Below are positions 1-12,948 of a stretch of 64,000 nucleotides of DNA, one piece after another. Both the position numbers and the translations under genes were made by a program. Position 1 is the stretch's first letter. Every line of letters begins with the position of its first letter. The notes beneath the pieces are model-generated. The model was given only the letters and a program-made list of their open reading frames with translations. It was not told where the DNA came from and did not search any database. The DNA is from Dugong dugon. Lineage: Eukaryota > Chordata > Mammalia > Sirenia > Dugongidae. The DNA lies in contig CM057471.1 of NCBI GenBank assembly GCA_030035585.1, positions 69,712,319 through 69,776,318 on the forward strand, given 5' to 3'.

Positions 1-1000
1 TACCGTATTTCAAAATCAAGTCTGAGAAAACGGACAAACTCTCAGAAACACATAAACTACCTACATTGACTCAAGAAGAAACAGAAATTATAAACAGATC
101 TATGACAAGTGAAGAAACTGAATTAGTAATCAAAACCCTTCCAGAAAGAAAAGTCCAGGACCAGATGGCTTTCCTGGTGAATTCTATCCAACATTTAAAG
201 AAAAATTAACACCAATCCTTCTCAAATCTTCCAAAAACTAGAAAGAAGAAGCACTTCCTAACTCATTCTATAAGGGCAGCATTACCCTGAAACCAAAGCC
301 AGATATAGACACCACAAGAAAAGAAAACTATAGACCAATATCCCCTATGAATATAGATTCAAAAATACTCAACAAAATCCTAACAAACTGAATCCAACAG
401 CTTATTCAAAGGATTATACACCATAACCAAGAGGGATTTATTACAGTAATTCAGGGGTGGTTCAACATTAGAAAATCAACCAATGTAATACATTATATTA
501 ATACCCATTGCCATCAAGTTGATTCTGACTCATAGCAACCATACAGGACAGAGTAGAACTGCCCCATAGGATTTCCAATGTTGTAAATTTTTACAGAAGT
601 AGATTGCCAGATCTTTCTCCCACAGAGCAGCTGGTGGGTTCAAACTACCAACCTTTAGGTTAGCAGCCAAGCGATTAACCACTGCACCACCAGGGCTCCT
701 CACCACATTAAGAGAACAAAGGAAAAGAACCACATGATCACCTCAATCCATGCGGAGAAAACATTTGACAAAATCTAACACCCTTTCCTGATAAAAACAC
801 TCAGCAAACCAGGAATAGAAGGGAAATTCCTCAATATGATAAATACCATTTATGAAAAACCCACAGCTGAAATCATACTCAATGGAGAAAGATGGAGAGT
901 GTTCCTCTTAAGATCAGGAACAAGATAAGGATGCCCGTTCTCACCACTGTTATTAAATATTATACTGGAAATATGATAGGCACACAGACCAATGAGCTAG
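1..1000 (+). mobile_element. L1 fragment, ORF2 reverse-transcriptase region
   Basis: A decayed plus-strand L1 ORF2 segment covering the linker before the RT domain and into RT. It has many stops and small indels and is split by an AfroSINE at 502-700. Continuity is clear because the RT segment resumes right after the SINE and parallels 20530-21260 of the fuller L1 copy. Confidence 0.85.
502..700 (-). mobile_element. AfroSINE, long form
   Basis: A tRNA-derived SINE in minus orientation with A/B-box promoter remnants at the right end (the CCAGGGCTCC end) and the GAGTCGGAATC-type tail at the left. It keeps the roughly 45-bp middle segment that the short copies lack. It interrupts L1 ORF2. Confidence 0.9.
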
Positions 1001-2330
1001 AACTGTAAGTCCAGAAATAAGCCCATACATCAATGGCCAACTGATTTTCAACAAGGGTGCTAAGTCCACCCAGTGTGGGACAACTGGATCTCTATATGCA
1101 TAAGAATGAAGGTGGACCCATACCTTGTACCATAGATGAAAATTAACTCAAAATGGATCAAAGACCTAAATGTAAGAACTACAACTATAAAACTCTTAGA
1201 ACAAAACATACAAGCAATGCTTCAGGATCTAGTTTTTGACAACAGACTCAGATATGACACCAAAAGCACGAAAACAAAAGACAAAATAGATAAATTGGGC
1301 CTCATCAAAATTCATAATTTTTGTGCATAAAGGACTTTATCAAAAAAGTAAAGAGACAACCTACAGAATGGGAGGAAATATTTGGGAACCATGTATCTGA
1401 TAAGGGTTTAATATCCAGAATATATAAGGAACTCCTACAACTCAACAAGAAAAAGACAAACAAACCAATTAAAAATTGGTCAAAGGACTTGAATAGACAT
1501 TTTACCAAAGATATACAAATTGCCATTAAGCATATGGAAAGATGCTCAATGTCATAAGTCATTAGGAAAATGCAAATCAAAACCACAATGAGATACTACT
1601 TCATACAGCTAGGATGACTATTATCAGAAAACAGAAAATAACAAGTGTTGGTGAGGGTGTGGAGAAATTGGAACCCTCATACGCTGCTGGTTAGATTGTA
1701 AAATGGTGAAGCTGCTACGGAAAATAGTGTGACGGTTCCTCAAATAGTTAAACACAGAATTCTCATATGACCCCGCAGTTTCACTCCTAGGTATGTATAT
1801 AATCAAAAGATTTGAAACTAGGGACTCAGATACTTGTACATACATCAATGTTCACTGCAGCATTATTTACAATAGTCAAAAGTGGAAAACAACTAAAGCC
1901 TCCATCAACAGATGGATAGATAAAATGTGGTATATACGCACAATGGAATATTATTCAGGCATAAAGAGAAATGAAATTCTGAAACATGCTACAACATGGA
2001 TCAACCTTGAAAACATGCTGAGTGAAATAAGTCAGACACAAAAGGGCAAATATTATATGATCCCATTTATATAAAACATCTAGATTAGGCAAAAGTATAA
2101 AGACAAAAGTTTAATAGTGGTTACGAGGGGCTGGGTGGTGGGGGGAAGAGAAAATGGAGAATTAATACATATGTAATACTTAACTTCTGTTTGGGATGAT
2201 GAAAAACTTCCAGAAATAGACAGTGGTGATTGCTGCACAACATAGTAAATCGTACAACTATAAATGGTTAAAAAGGCATTTTTTTATTATACATGTTTTA
2301 CCACAATAAAAAATTGTTTAAAATATCAAG
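1001..2330 (+). mobile_element. L1 3' end (older subfamily)
   Basis: Plus-strand L1: C-terminal ORF2 in broken frames (1136-2074), ending in a short 3' UTR and an A/T-rich tail near 2310-2330. The conserved C-terminal block around WIDKMWYIRTMEYYSGIK is readable at 1910-1970. It joins abruptly to the RT fragment at about 1000, so it is a separate insertion or an internal deletion. Confidence 0.85.
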
Positions 2331-2431
2331 TTTGAGAAATCCAAGTATTCATATATAATGAGATCCATTCCCCCAAAAAAGAATTAACTCTCCAGGTAAA
2401 GAGTAAACCTATCCTTCTGAATTTCATAAAG

Positions 2432-2597
2432 CAGTGGTTCCTAAGCCTAGCTGATTATTATAGACTGTTAATCTGTAACAAATACAAATTCCTGGGATTT
2501 ATTCCTAGAGATTCTGATTCAGGATGCCTGGATCTATACTTTTAAAAACTATCTTAGCCCTTTCTGATGATTAGTCCCATTTTGAAAATCCCTATCT
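2432..2597 (+). mobile_element. MER5A-like hAT element
   Basis: It begins CAGTGGTTC and contains the MER5A core (TTCCTGGGATTTATTCC, then AGATTCTGATTCAGG). It is diverged, as expected for this ancient non-autonomous hAT family. Confidence 0.6.
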
Positions 2598-3250
2598 TAA
2601 GAGGATTAAAAAAAAAAAAAAAAAAAGATACCATTTTCTTTCTCAATACTTTTTAAATAATGGATATGCATTTGGCCTATTTCAAATAACTGATATGTAA
2701 ATGACTATAATAAGAAACTAATGAGTCCGGGGAAAAATTTTTTAGATCATGTATTCTCCATTACCCATGCCTAAAAAAAGATGGTTGGCCTAGTCAGCAA
2801 TCACGTAGTGCCATGGAAGAAATGAATCACTTCGGAGCGTCTAGCGTTGTAAACTCAGTTCTAGAACGACTGCAACTAACAACCTCCTTCAGCACCATAG
2901 TGTACATAGTAGGAGCTTAGGGAAAAAAATTTTTAAATGAGTTCTTCTCATTGAGAAGAAACAAACTACCTTAACTGAAAACAGTCAGGATGGGGGATCA
3001 CTTCAATCAACAACTGAGTTCCTTCTGAGTATTAAAATGCTCTTGGATGATAGGGAGAAATGTTTGAACCTGGGCCTGGAAAAGATCTTATATTCGACCC
3101 TGAGAAGAATTTCCAGCAAATAGCAGTGAAGAGAGGATGAACACTAAAAACTCCATAATAAATTAGGAGATGAGATACTGTATCAGACTTAGAAACAAAG
3201 AGGTTGCCAAAAACAAAAGATGTATTTTGTCCCTAGTATGCCAACCACAT
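2598..3250. other. Intronic sequence, nothing recognised
   Basis: Apart from an A-run at about 2608-2626 I see no coding signal or repeat that I can name. Confidence 0.5.
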
Positions 3251-3451
3251 AGGATCCCTGGTGGCAGAGTGGTTAAGCACTCGGCTGCTAACCAAAAGGT
3301 CAGTGGTTCAAACCCACCATCTGCTCCACGAGAGAAAGATGTGGCAGTCTGCCTCTCTAAAGATTTACAGTCTTGGAAACTCTATGGGAGCATTTCTACT
3401 CTGTCCTATAGGATCACTAGGAGTCGGAATCAAGTCGAAGGCAATGGGTTT
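3251..3451 (+). mobile_element. AfroSINE, long form
   Basis: A plus-strand SINE with tRNA-like head, B-box-like GGTTCAAACCC, the middle segment with GTGGCAGTCTGCC, and the GAGTCGGAATCAAGTCGAAGG tail. Confidence 0.9.
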
Positions 3452-3699
3452 ATGCCAATCACAATTTTAAATTTCTAAACATCAAGGAATCAAAAGATCT
3501 AGTTTTTGTTACCTTTAAAGAGATCTATCAAATATGAATCTTACCAAAAAAGGTATAACAAAATTCTAGTGTCCACACTATTATAATCCAAATATATTTT
3601 CTTCAATGAAGACTCTAAAATTTCAACATTCCATTAAAAAACAGAACAGAGTCTAGAAGTCTCTTAGTTTGAAATAGCAAGTTTAAAGCTTGAGTAAGC

Positions 3700-5285
3700 A
3701 TATATGTGTGGACTGGAAGATTCAATATTGTTAAGATGGCAATATTCCCCAAACTGATCTCTAGATTCAATGCAAGCAAAAACTCAACAGGCTGGTTAAC
3801 AAGCTGGTTATAAAATTCATTTAGAGATGTAAAGGACTTAGAACAGGCAAAATAATTTCTCAGGAAAAAAAAAAGTCAGAGAACTCAGACTTCCTTTTCT
3901 TAAGAATTTTTATAAAGTTACAGCAATCAAGACAATACAGTATTGGCATACGACAGACATATAGATCAATGAAACAGAAAAGAGTCCAGAAATAGTGCCA
4001 CATACGTATGGTCAATTTATTTTCAACAAAGGTGTCATGGTAATTCAATAGGGAAAAGGTTAGGCTTTTCAATAAAATGGAATATAAGTGGATATCCATA
4101 TGAAAAAAAACGATTGAACCTTGATCGTTTTCTCATTCCACACACAAAAATTAATTCAAAATAGATTATAACCTACATTAAAAGCAAAACCCATAAAACT
4201 TCTAGAAGAAAACACAGGGGAAAATCTTTGTGGCCTTAAGTTAGGCAAAGATTTCTTAGATAGGACTCAAAAAGAATGAACTGTAAAAGAAAAGATTGAT
4301 AAACTGGATTTCATCAAATTAAAAACTTTTGTTCATCAAAAGGCAACATTAAGAAAACAAAAAGGCAAGCCATAGATTGGGAGAAGATACCTGAAAAACA
4401 CAGCCTGACAAAGGACCTGTACTAAGAATATACAAAGAACCTCTCAACTCACTAATAAGATAAATAACCGATAAAAAAATGGGCAAAAGATATAAACAGA
4501 CTCTCACAAAAAAAGACATATGAATGGCCTACAAACACAGGAAAAGATGTTCAAGATCATTGGTCATCAGGGAAATACAAATCTAAACAACAATGAGCTA
4601 TCACTACACATCCGCTAGAATGGGTATAATAAAAAAATCTGACAATACCAAGCGTTGGTGAGGCTGTGGAATAAACGGAACTGTCAAACATTGCTGGTCA
4701 GAATGCAAAATGGTACAGTCACTTTTTTATTTAAAAATTAAACATTTACCATATGAACATAAATTCTACTCCTAGATATGTAACCAAGAAAACTGAAAAC
4801 ATATGTCTACACAAAGACTTGTATATGGATCTTCATAATAGCCAAAAAATGGAAGTAACCCAAAAACTGGTGAATGGATAAACAAAATGTACTGCATCAT
4901 TATAATATAATGCTACTCAGCAATACAAAACAAAAACCAAACTACTGATACATACAATAACGTGGATGGATTTCAAAAACATCATAGTAAATGCAAGAAG
5001 TCAGATACAAAATATACCATAGTGTGTGATTCCATTCATACGAAGTTCTAGAAAAGGCAAAACTACAGCAAAAGAAAACAGATCAGTGGTTGCCTAGAGA
5101 TGAGGGTAGGGGCAAGGATAACTGCAAAAGAGCGTGAGGAAATTTTGGAGGTGAATGAAGTGTTCTAGAACTTGATTGTGGTGGTGATTGCACAATTGTA
5201 GCACTTAACCAAAACTTACCTAACTGTACACTTAAAATGGGTAAATTTTATTTTACGCAAATTGCTCAATAAAGCACTAGAAACT
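3700..5285 (+). mobile_element. L1 3' end (ancient)
   Basis: A plus-strand, highly decayed L1 ORF2 C-terminal half. Landmarks are the CAAAGACCTAAA-type block near 4150, TGGTGAGGCTGTGG near 4660 and the ATGCTACTCAGCAATA block near 4910. It ends in a short 3' UTR with TGTACACTTAAAATGGG before an A/T-rich tail. Confidence 0.8.
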
Positions 5286-7256
5286 AGCTTGGTTCAAAAT
5301 TTGCATTTCAGTGCTTTCAATACTTGTCATTTGTGTAGACTACACATAATGTACATTTCATTCCCATCAATTAATCAAAATTAACTGAATCACTCGCCAG
5401 AAAGTTATTCTAAATTAGACTTTCTGAATACCGAACTTGACTTGTAGTAACTTTAATCAGGATTGAGAATTTTAAAAAGCCAAAGATTATCTTCCTTTAG
5501 AAGCTGCTGAAATATGGGAAGCAACACAAAGACTTGAAAAACAATAGGATATGAAAGGTCACATGCACAAAAGCAAGTGCCCCTCACTCACAAAAGTAGA
5601 TCAAAAAACAAAGACTAGGCAAAAGTTCAAGCATGCAACTACAATCGTGTGCTATGCTTCCAATACCACAAAAGTAGGCATTTATGGGGCATTTAGGCAT
5701 TCAGTGGGCATTAAATCCTAACGGTATTTAATGTGTGTTTTAGCTTGATGAAGTTTTTATAGCAATACAGGAGGTTATTTTCCTGAAGAATATCCAGATT
5801 TTCATAGGTAGCAAAGTATAAAGGAGTTAGAGAACAAAGGAGGATCACCTCCAGCAAATAACTAGCAACCCATTTTCTTAACAGTCATATTATCCCCCAC
5901 TTTGCTCTTAAATCCCAGTAAAACTAGAGGGAAAAAAAAAAATTCTGTTGAAATCAAAGTAAGACATTTATTCCCCCTGTAACTACTTAATTTCAATTAA
6001 ACATCACAAGAAAAAGTTATAGAAAGTGGCACATTAGAAAATATTGCCCAAGTAGTTCAAACTGAAAAAAGAGAAGGAGAAAAGTTTTAAAGAATAAAGG
6101 TGACTTTAGACACCATAAACATTATACGGGTAAGTGGGAGAAAAAGAAAAAGCACACGAAATTTTATTAGATAGCTGATAGATAAGTTATACATCCCTGT
6201 GCAAGATGAAATTTCATAAAGGTCTCTAAAAAGTCTGGGTTTCAAGTAAAGAAGGGGAAGGCAATTCTTCCCTAGATAAGAATATTAGCAGTAAACTAAT
6301 ATACTATTTCATGAATCTGTACATTTCTTTTCATCTCCACTGCTACTATCCTCATCCAAGTCAATAGCAGCTCTTTTGGAGCCTGATGACTGGTTCTCCC
6401 AAGTTTCACTCCTGAACCCCTAGCTCCATTCTTGACACAACAGCCAGAGTGATCTTTTTAAAGGTCTTTGAGATGGAGCCAGTGACTCAAATAAGAAATG
6501 ATAGTTCAGAAGTCATTCTCCCAAGAGAGGTAATAAATACCAGGGTTCAGAAATGGAAGCAACATCATCCTGAACCACTCTCTTCCAGTGGTGTGACCTT
6601 GGCAGTACTCTAGATCTTTGATTCCCTTGGTTCCTGCCTGTTTTCTGAACCAGATTCTCCAGTCTTTTTATCAGTACTGTGACATAGTTGACAATCTTCT
6701 AGTAAATGTATATTCTGCTTAAATTGGATGGAATTAGGGCCTATAATTTTTAACCAAGAATCTTTCCATGCCTTCATTTTTTTAATACTCTGTCACTCCT
6801 TACGTTTAGCCTTCCAAAAATGGATGTAATTAAAAAGATGAAATTCTAAACATCATTCACATCACCAACCACCTGAAAATAGCTTTCAAAGAGAACAATT
6901 AATTTTCTTTATTACTTGATTACTTTCAACCCTCTACCGACTCTGCGCCTGCACCTGGGCAGCTAAGTATGGCTGGAGAAATACACATAATCATGCTGAC
7001 TGGTCTCACTTTCAATTCATGACCTCAAAATGGGCACTCCCATTACATTTCTCAGTCCATTCACCCATTACTTTCCTAGAGCACGATTTCATACCTTCTC
7101 CTCTCTCCTAAACATATACATCTCATCCCTACCCTCAACTGATGGATTTTTCAGCCGATGGCAACTGTTTCTTAATGGAAAAATCAGCGGCAATCAGAGA
7201 AAATGTTCCACACACATCCAGCCACACATCTACCAATCTACCTGCATATACACATA
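5286..7256. other. Intronic sequence with weak L2 traces
   Basis: No gene. A short L2-like block (CAGCCAGAGTGATCTTTTTA) is visible near 6440-6465. The rest is not recognised. Confidence 0.45.
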
Positions 7257-7598
7257 CAGGCACTCCCAAGTTATGAACAAGATCCATCCCTAAGTCTGTC
7301 TTTAAGTAGAATTTGTAGGTAAGTCAGAACAGGTACATACAGTTTCTTATTTAGCGTCAGTTAGTCAAATGCTTGTCTTAGTATATAGTATATATTTTAC
7401 CTTTCTATGCATATAAAACACTTAACACTTCCAAACAGCACAATATTTTCATGAGCATCACAAAGTAGTGCATGCATTCATCATTACAAACCACTGTATG
7501 TATTTAACTCAAATTTTTAATATAACAGGCTTTATGGCAGTCTGTTCTTAAGTATGAGTTGTCCATAAGTCAGACATTTGTAACCTGGGGACTGCCTG
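7257..7598. mobile_element. Tc1/mariner (pogo/Tigger-like) MITE with terminal inverted repeats
   Basis: The two ends are inverted copies: CAGGCACTCCCAAGTTATGA at the left matches the reverse complement of TAACCTGGGGACTGCCTG at the right. Both ends are flanked by TA, the target duplication of Tc1/mariner elements. It is 342 bp with no ORF, so a non-autonomous element. A related end pair is seen at 11780 and 12691. Confidence 0.65.
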
Positions 7599-7599
7599 T

Positions 7600-9112
7600 A
7601 CAGCACTGTCTTCTCTATTACCTTGACTGAACTGGCCATGTTCCTATCCATGGCCAATCTCTCCATTATGCTTAAGCTCTCATATCCCCACCATTACTCA
7701 TGGACATCAATCCAGCAACTGCTCCCTATCTATAGTATCACCAATTGTCCCCTCTCTACCGAACAATTACCATCATCGTTATCTCCCAACTTTACAAACC
7801 CTCTCTCCACCTCAAGTCCTCCTCTATCACCCCGTTTCTCTACTACCCTTCACAGCATAATTCTTTAGAAGGCTTGTCTATATAGCTGTCTCCAATTAGT
7901 TTCCCATTCTCTCTTAAACACATACCAACCCACTTTGTTCCCACCATTCAATTGTAGTAGTTCTTGTCTATATCAGTGGTCTTCATGCTGGTAAATACAA
8001 TTCTCGATCTTCATTTTATGTTACTTATCAATAGCAATGATTACGGTCGATCCTTTTCCTCTTCTTGAGACATTCCCGTTTGTCTCCTAAGACATCTTAC
8101 CTCACTGGTTGTTTCTTTTCAAATCTCCACTGGTGGTTCACCTCATCTCCCAGCCTTGAAATGTTGCAGGGTCCCAGAGCTCAAACTTCTGAGATGTTCT
8201 TTTCTCATTCCAGATGTAATAGCATCTACTCACATGGCTTTAAATACCAATTGTATATGACAACTCCAAATTTTTTTATCTACAGACTGAACCTTTCCCC
8301 TGAATTCCAGTCTGCATTATCCAACTTCCTATTTGACATCTCTATCTAGAAGTCTAGCATTTCAAACTTAACATATCCAAAACTTGATCCCAGTAATTCC
8401 TCCTAAAAATTTCCTCTTCAATCTTCTTCACGTTCCCCTTCTCAGTTAATGGCAACTCCCTTCTTCCAGTTACTCAGTACAGTCCATTCCAAACAAAGTA
8501 GACAGAGTGATCCTTTTAAAACATAAATCAGATTCTATCATTCCTCAGCTCAAAACCTTTCAATGGCTTCCCATTTCATTCTGAGAAGGGCCGAAGTCTT
8601 TACAATGGCTTACAAGGTCTCATGTGATCTGACAACCACAATATTCAGACTCTCTCCCACTATGCTCATTCACTCTGGTCTAGCCACACTGGCCTCTTTA
8701 CTGTTTCTCAGACATGACAAATACACAACAAACTCTAGCCACAGAGTTGCCTTGGCATGTGCTGTAACCCCAACCTGAATGTTCTTCCCTAAAATATCTG
8801 CATAGATAGCCCCACCATTTCACTCATGTCTCTGGTCAAATCAACTTATCGGTGAAGCTTTCCCAGATCACTCTACGTAAAACAGCAACACCCCTCCTTA
8901 ATACTGCATTATTTTTCTCCCAAGTATTTATCATCATCTCACATACTATAAATTTACTTTTATTAATTTATTATCTAGCTCCAAATATAATATAAAATAA
9001 ACTTCATGAAGGGCAGGTCTTTATTTTGTCATTTCCCTATCTCCGGTGTCTAGAATAGACTATGGAACATAGTAGCTACCCAATAAAGTTTTGTTGAATG
9101 AATAAGTAAACT
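7600..9112 (+). mobile_element. LINE-2 (L2) 3' region
   Basis: Plus-strand L2: ORF C-terminal sequence with the familiar 'AATGGCTTCCCATT' and 'CCACACTGGCCTC' blocks (8560-8700). The 3' end with GGGCAGGTCTTTATTT and CAATAAAGTTTTGTTGAATGAAT lies at 9010-9110. Frames are broken throughout. Confidence 0.8.
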
Positions 9113-11232
9113 TTAGCTTTTTTAAAATTTATAAAATACATACCGAGTTTTTACGCAAATATGTGTGCACCTTCTACATTCGTTTGGCAACCATGTCCTC
9201 CCCCAAACAAGGTATTTTCATAATGCCACTATGTCAACTTTTTTTTACATGTTGCTGTAAAAAAAAAAAAAAGGGCATATCAACCTTATGAAAATAACTT
9301 GTGGAGGAGAGCAAACAAACATAGAAGGTACACATTATTTACATAAAAGCACGGTAAAGCTGTATTAATTGCTTTTACCAAAAAAAAGTTTGTGATAAAC
9401 ATAGAGTTGTGCCACCCAGGTCTCCCTTCGGACAGTTGCTGGGAGTGCGGTCCCTTTCAGGGATAACCTCTACAGAGCTGCCCTGCCAAGTTCATGTTCT
9501 TCCCAAGGTAATCCATATCCAACTACTGAAATAAAGGTCCAGTCATTTCGGGTCACTGTGGGACAATACCGAATGGCCACTTTAGCTCCAGAGTGTCCTG
9601 GTGGAATCAGCCAAGACTGTTGTTCAGGACTGTAACATAGCTCAACTTCTCTTCCCACCACATCTGACTTCTTTCCCCTTCTATCCACAGGTATTAAACA
9701 CAGGGCATTCCTTAACATTTGTATACGAACTCTGTCTCAAATTCTGCTCCCCAGAGAACTCATCCTGTGATACAGTCAATAGAAAAAACACAACATGCTT
9801 GCCGTTAAAACTAAAAACATGAACAAGAAAATATATTCCTATAAAGTAGAAAATGAACAACCCTGTAGTAAACAGTCCTCCAATGTGCTGTCTCCTTCTA
9901 CAGAAATGACTGCATAGAATAGAGTCCCCTATTTTTTACTAGGCATATGGCCAACCAGAATAAAAACTGTTCTCCTTTGCATCTGGATATGGCCATCTGA
10001 TTAAGTTACAGCCAATGGGATTTCAGCTGAAGTGGTATGACTTCAAGAATTTGCCCTTAGAGGATTTAATGTGCCTCTTCCATCCCACCTTCCCTCCTTT
10101 CTTCTAATGGGAATATGGACATAATATTAAACATCTTGGACCATGCAGATGAAGGCAATAGCCTAGTGATGGCAGAGCAACAAGATAGAAGCCTGTATCC
10201 CTGTGGAGCCACCATTCTAGCCTTGGTCTGTTTAAACTGGATTATTACATGAGAAAGAAATAAACCTCTATCTTGTTTAGCTCTCTATAACTTGAGTGAC
10301 AGCTACAATTGCTGTCAGTGCTCTGCCCACACCTCCTTCCAACCCTGTACTTTCACTCCCAACAGCCAGCACCTGTAGGTCTTTGGAGGAGTGAACCTTC
10401 AAACCGCCAGCACTTCCTGCAAACTTAAGCACCCCCTCCCCACAAGGGGTGGTCCTTAAGCAATGACTGATGGGTGTAGGAGTATCAGGCTCTAGTTTCT
10501 TTCTTTATCCCTGACAGTGACAATTATTAGGTGTAAGCTCTAGAACTGCCTTGCAGGACTGAGCCAAAGTTATCCTCCCTGGAACTTTGCTTCATATCAC
10601 ACCCTTGCTTTGCCTCCAGCCTCCTCCTCTCTTCCTGATTCTACTTTTCCACAACCCTACCAGGTTTCCCTGAAACTCTTCCTAGTAAGTCACTTTGCTG
10701 TGGATCCTCATTTCAAGTTCTGCTTCTGGGGAACCCAACCTGAAGTGGTATCCTACTTCTGTCTCATTCCCCGGGGTTAATCACTGTTAACAATTTACAC
10801 ATCCTTCCAAACCTTTTACTTTGTATAATCAAACATATGGTGATTCTCTTAAGTGAAAATGGAATTATATGATATAAACTATGCAACTTGCTCTTTTCAC
10901 TTAAATATTTCACATTCCGTAACAGCAAAATACATATAAACCTCATTATTTGTGACGATCCATGATTAGCTATAATTTGAAGTCTAAACAAATATCATAA
11001 ACACTTTTCAGAGGAGAGAAGTGGGGGAGGAGTTGAAAAAGAGAAGGACAGTGCTTTGATTCACCCCTGTAGTTTTGCTCAACAATGAGAAGAGAAAGAT
11101 TAACTGATAAAAATTATATAAATATTGACTTCTAAGAACACCAAAAAGATGCAATGTAAAATCTGTTGAAAGTAGATAAATTGTATCTTTTTTCTTATAG
11201 TTCTTTAAACTCCTGAAAGCATTTAAAGGCCT
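9113..11232. other. Intronic sequence with MaLR/LTR-like remnants
   Basis: No gene. Blocks around 9420-9780, 10140-10290 (GATGGCAGAGCAACAAGATA, then AAATAAACCTCTATCTTGTT) and 10420-10750 (TCTGGGGAACCCAACCTGAA) look like pieces of old MLT1/LTR elements. Family assignment is uncertain. Confidence 0.4.
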
Positions 11233-11755
11233 TCTCTTAGTTATCTAGTGCTGCTATGAAAGAAATATCACAAATGGATGACTTTAACAAAGAAAAATTT
11301 ATTTTCTCACAGTCTAGTAGGCTAGAAGTCCAAATTCAGGGTGCCAGTTTCAGAGGAAGGCTTTCTCTCTCTGTCGGCTCTAGAGGAAGGTCCTTGTCAT
11401 CAATCTTCCCCTGGCCTAGGAGCTTCTCCACGCAGGAACCTCAGGTCCACAGGACGCGCTCTGCTCCTGGTAATGCTTTCTTGGTGGTATGAGGTCCCCC
11501 TGTCTCTCTGCTCACTTCTCTCTTTTATCTCAAAAGAGACTGGCTCAAGACACAATTCAATTTTGTATCTTGAGTCCTGCCTACTTAACATAACTGCCAC
11601 CTATCCCAACTCATTAATATCATAGAGGTAGGGTTTACAAGATACAGGAAAATCACATCAGATGACAAAATGGTGGACAATCACACAACATTCGGAATCA
11701 TGGCCTAGCCAAACCGACACACATAATGTTGGGGGACACAATTCAATCCATGACT
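11233..11755 (-). mobile_element. Solo LTR, MLT1/MaLR-like, with 5-bp target duplication
   Basis: A minus-strand LTR of the same family as 16050-16532, 26844-27545 and 38037-38400. Both sides carry the perfect 5-bp direct repeat GGCCT (11228-11232 and 11756-11760), which fixes the ends. Within the element, on its own strand, are a GAGATA/AAAGAG TATA-like region and an AATAAA. No internal viral genes adjoin it, so it is a solo LTR. The family name is by architecture and similarity to human MLT1; the exact subfamily needs a library search. Confidence 0.75.
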
Positions 11756-11919
11756 GGCCTGAAATAGATTAATGTATTACAGGTAGTCCTCAACTTATGA
11801 GGTATTCGAGTTACAATGAACAGCACTTAAGACCATTCTTTTTTTTATGATTTGTATATTGTTTATGTACATATTAATGTATTAAACTATATTATCTGTA
11901 AATTTATATATCACGTTTC

Positions 11920-12522
11920 TGTCTTACGCTAGGTTCTCTAGAGAAGAAAAACCAGTGAAGCATTTATATATAGGGAGAAAGAAAGTGATTTATCTCAAGG
12001 AAATGGCTCACGTGGTTATAGAAGCTGGTAAGTCCCAAGTCTGAGGGTCGGGCTTCAGGCTGGAGGCATCTCCTGACTCACCAAGCTGCAGGGGCTGATG
12101 AATCCAAGATCAGCAAGTAAGATAGCAAACTTCTGGTTCACAGGCTGCAGAGGCCGACGAATCCCAAGATCAGCAGTAAGAAGGCAGGCCACTGGCTCAC
12201 AGGCTGCAGAGGCTGACAAATCCCATGACAGGCAGGCAATACGGCAGGTCACTGGCTCAACTTCCAAGAACCAGAGGTCAGATGATGACAAGCTGGATGC
12301 AAAATCCAGAGCGAGCAAGTGAGCTTTGCCAGAACATCCACATATATAATGGATACAGGCCACACTCCCAAGGAAACTCCCCTTACAACTGATTAGCTGA
12401 TCACATCAGATCACATCATGGAGGATGACTACATCATTATATAACTGTCAAATTACGTCGTTACATAACGGCCAAACCACCGCGACTCATTGCCCAGTTG
12501 ACACAAAACCTTAACCATCACA
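11920..12522 (-). mobile_element. Solo LTR, MLT2/ERVL-like, with 5-bp target duplication
   Basis: A minus-strand LTR. On its strand it starts TGTGATGGTTAAGG and ends GAACCTAGCGTAAGACA, matching the terminal pattern of MLT2-type ERVL LTRs. Perfect 5-bp direct repeats GTTTC flank it (11915-11919 and 12523-12527). The middle contains three tandem copies of a roughly 60-bp unit (12077-12255). No internal retroviral sequence adjoins it. Confidence 0.75.
12077..12255. repeat. Three tandem 60-bp units inside the MLT2-like LTR
   Basis: Units at 12077-12136 (60), 12137-12195 (59) and 12196-12255 (60). Each starts with a C/T-TCAC-AGGCTGCAG-AGG type block and ends CTGG. The last two are closer to each other than to the first. 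Confidence 0.8.
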
Positions 12523-12736
12523 GTTTCCAACCCCCAAGGACAAATAAAGATCAGATTTATAAAGATACTGATGAAGGAAATAATAATGAAAACTAAAAAA
12601 AAAAAAAAAAAAAAAAAAAGAGGTTAGATCAGAACCAACTTAAGATGGAGTCATGGAATGGAACCCTGTAGTTTAAGTCTGGGACTACCTGTGTATATGT
12701 ATACATAACATTCAATATACTAATACTTAAATGTAT

Positions 12737-12890
12737 AAAACCTGTCGCCGTTGAGTTGATTCCGACTCATAGCAACCCTATAGGACAGAGTAGAACTGCC
12801 CCATAGAGTTTCCAAGGAGCACCTGGTGGATTCGAACTGCCAACCTTTTGGTTAGATGTAGCTCTTAACCACTACACCACCAGGGTTTCC
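12737..12890 (-). mobile_element. AfroSINE, short (deleted) form
   Basis: A minus-strand SINE lacking the middle segment. Imperfect 12-bp target duplication: ACTTAAATGTAT at 12725-12736 and ACTTAAATATAT at 12891-12902. Confidence 0.92.
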
Positions 12891-12948
12891 ACTTAAATAT
12901 ATGTTTAAATACATATAAAATTAATATTTAAAATAGTCAAGATTTTCT

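Larger units (their letters stand above)
11780..12691. mobile_element. Pogo/Tigger-like TIR element split by an LTR
   Basis: The left end CAGGTAGTCCTCAACTTATG and the right end, reverse-complemented, CAGGTAGTCCCAGACTTA are inverted repeats related to those at 7257-7598. TA flanks the left end; the right flank has decayed. An ERVL LTR (11920-12522) and an A-run (12595-12619) lie inside. Confidence 0.5.

Noticed and set aside
12077-12255. CRISPR-like or satellite array
   Set aside because: Only three units, directly abutting without unique spacers, and located inside an LTR; it is an internal LTR repeat in a mammalian genome.
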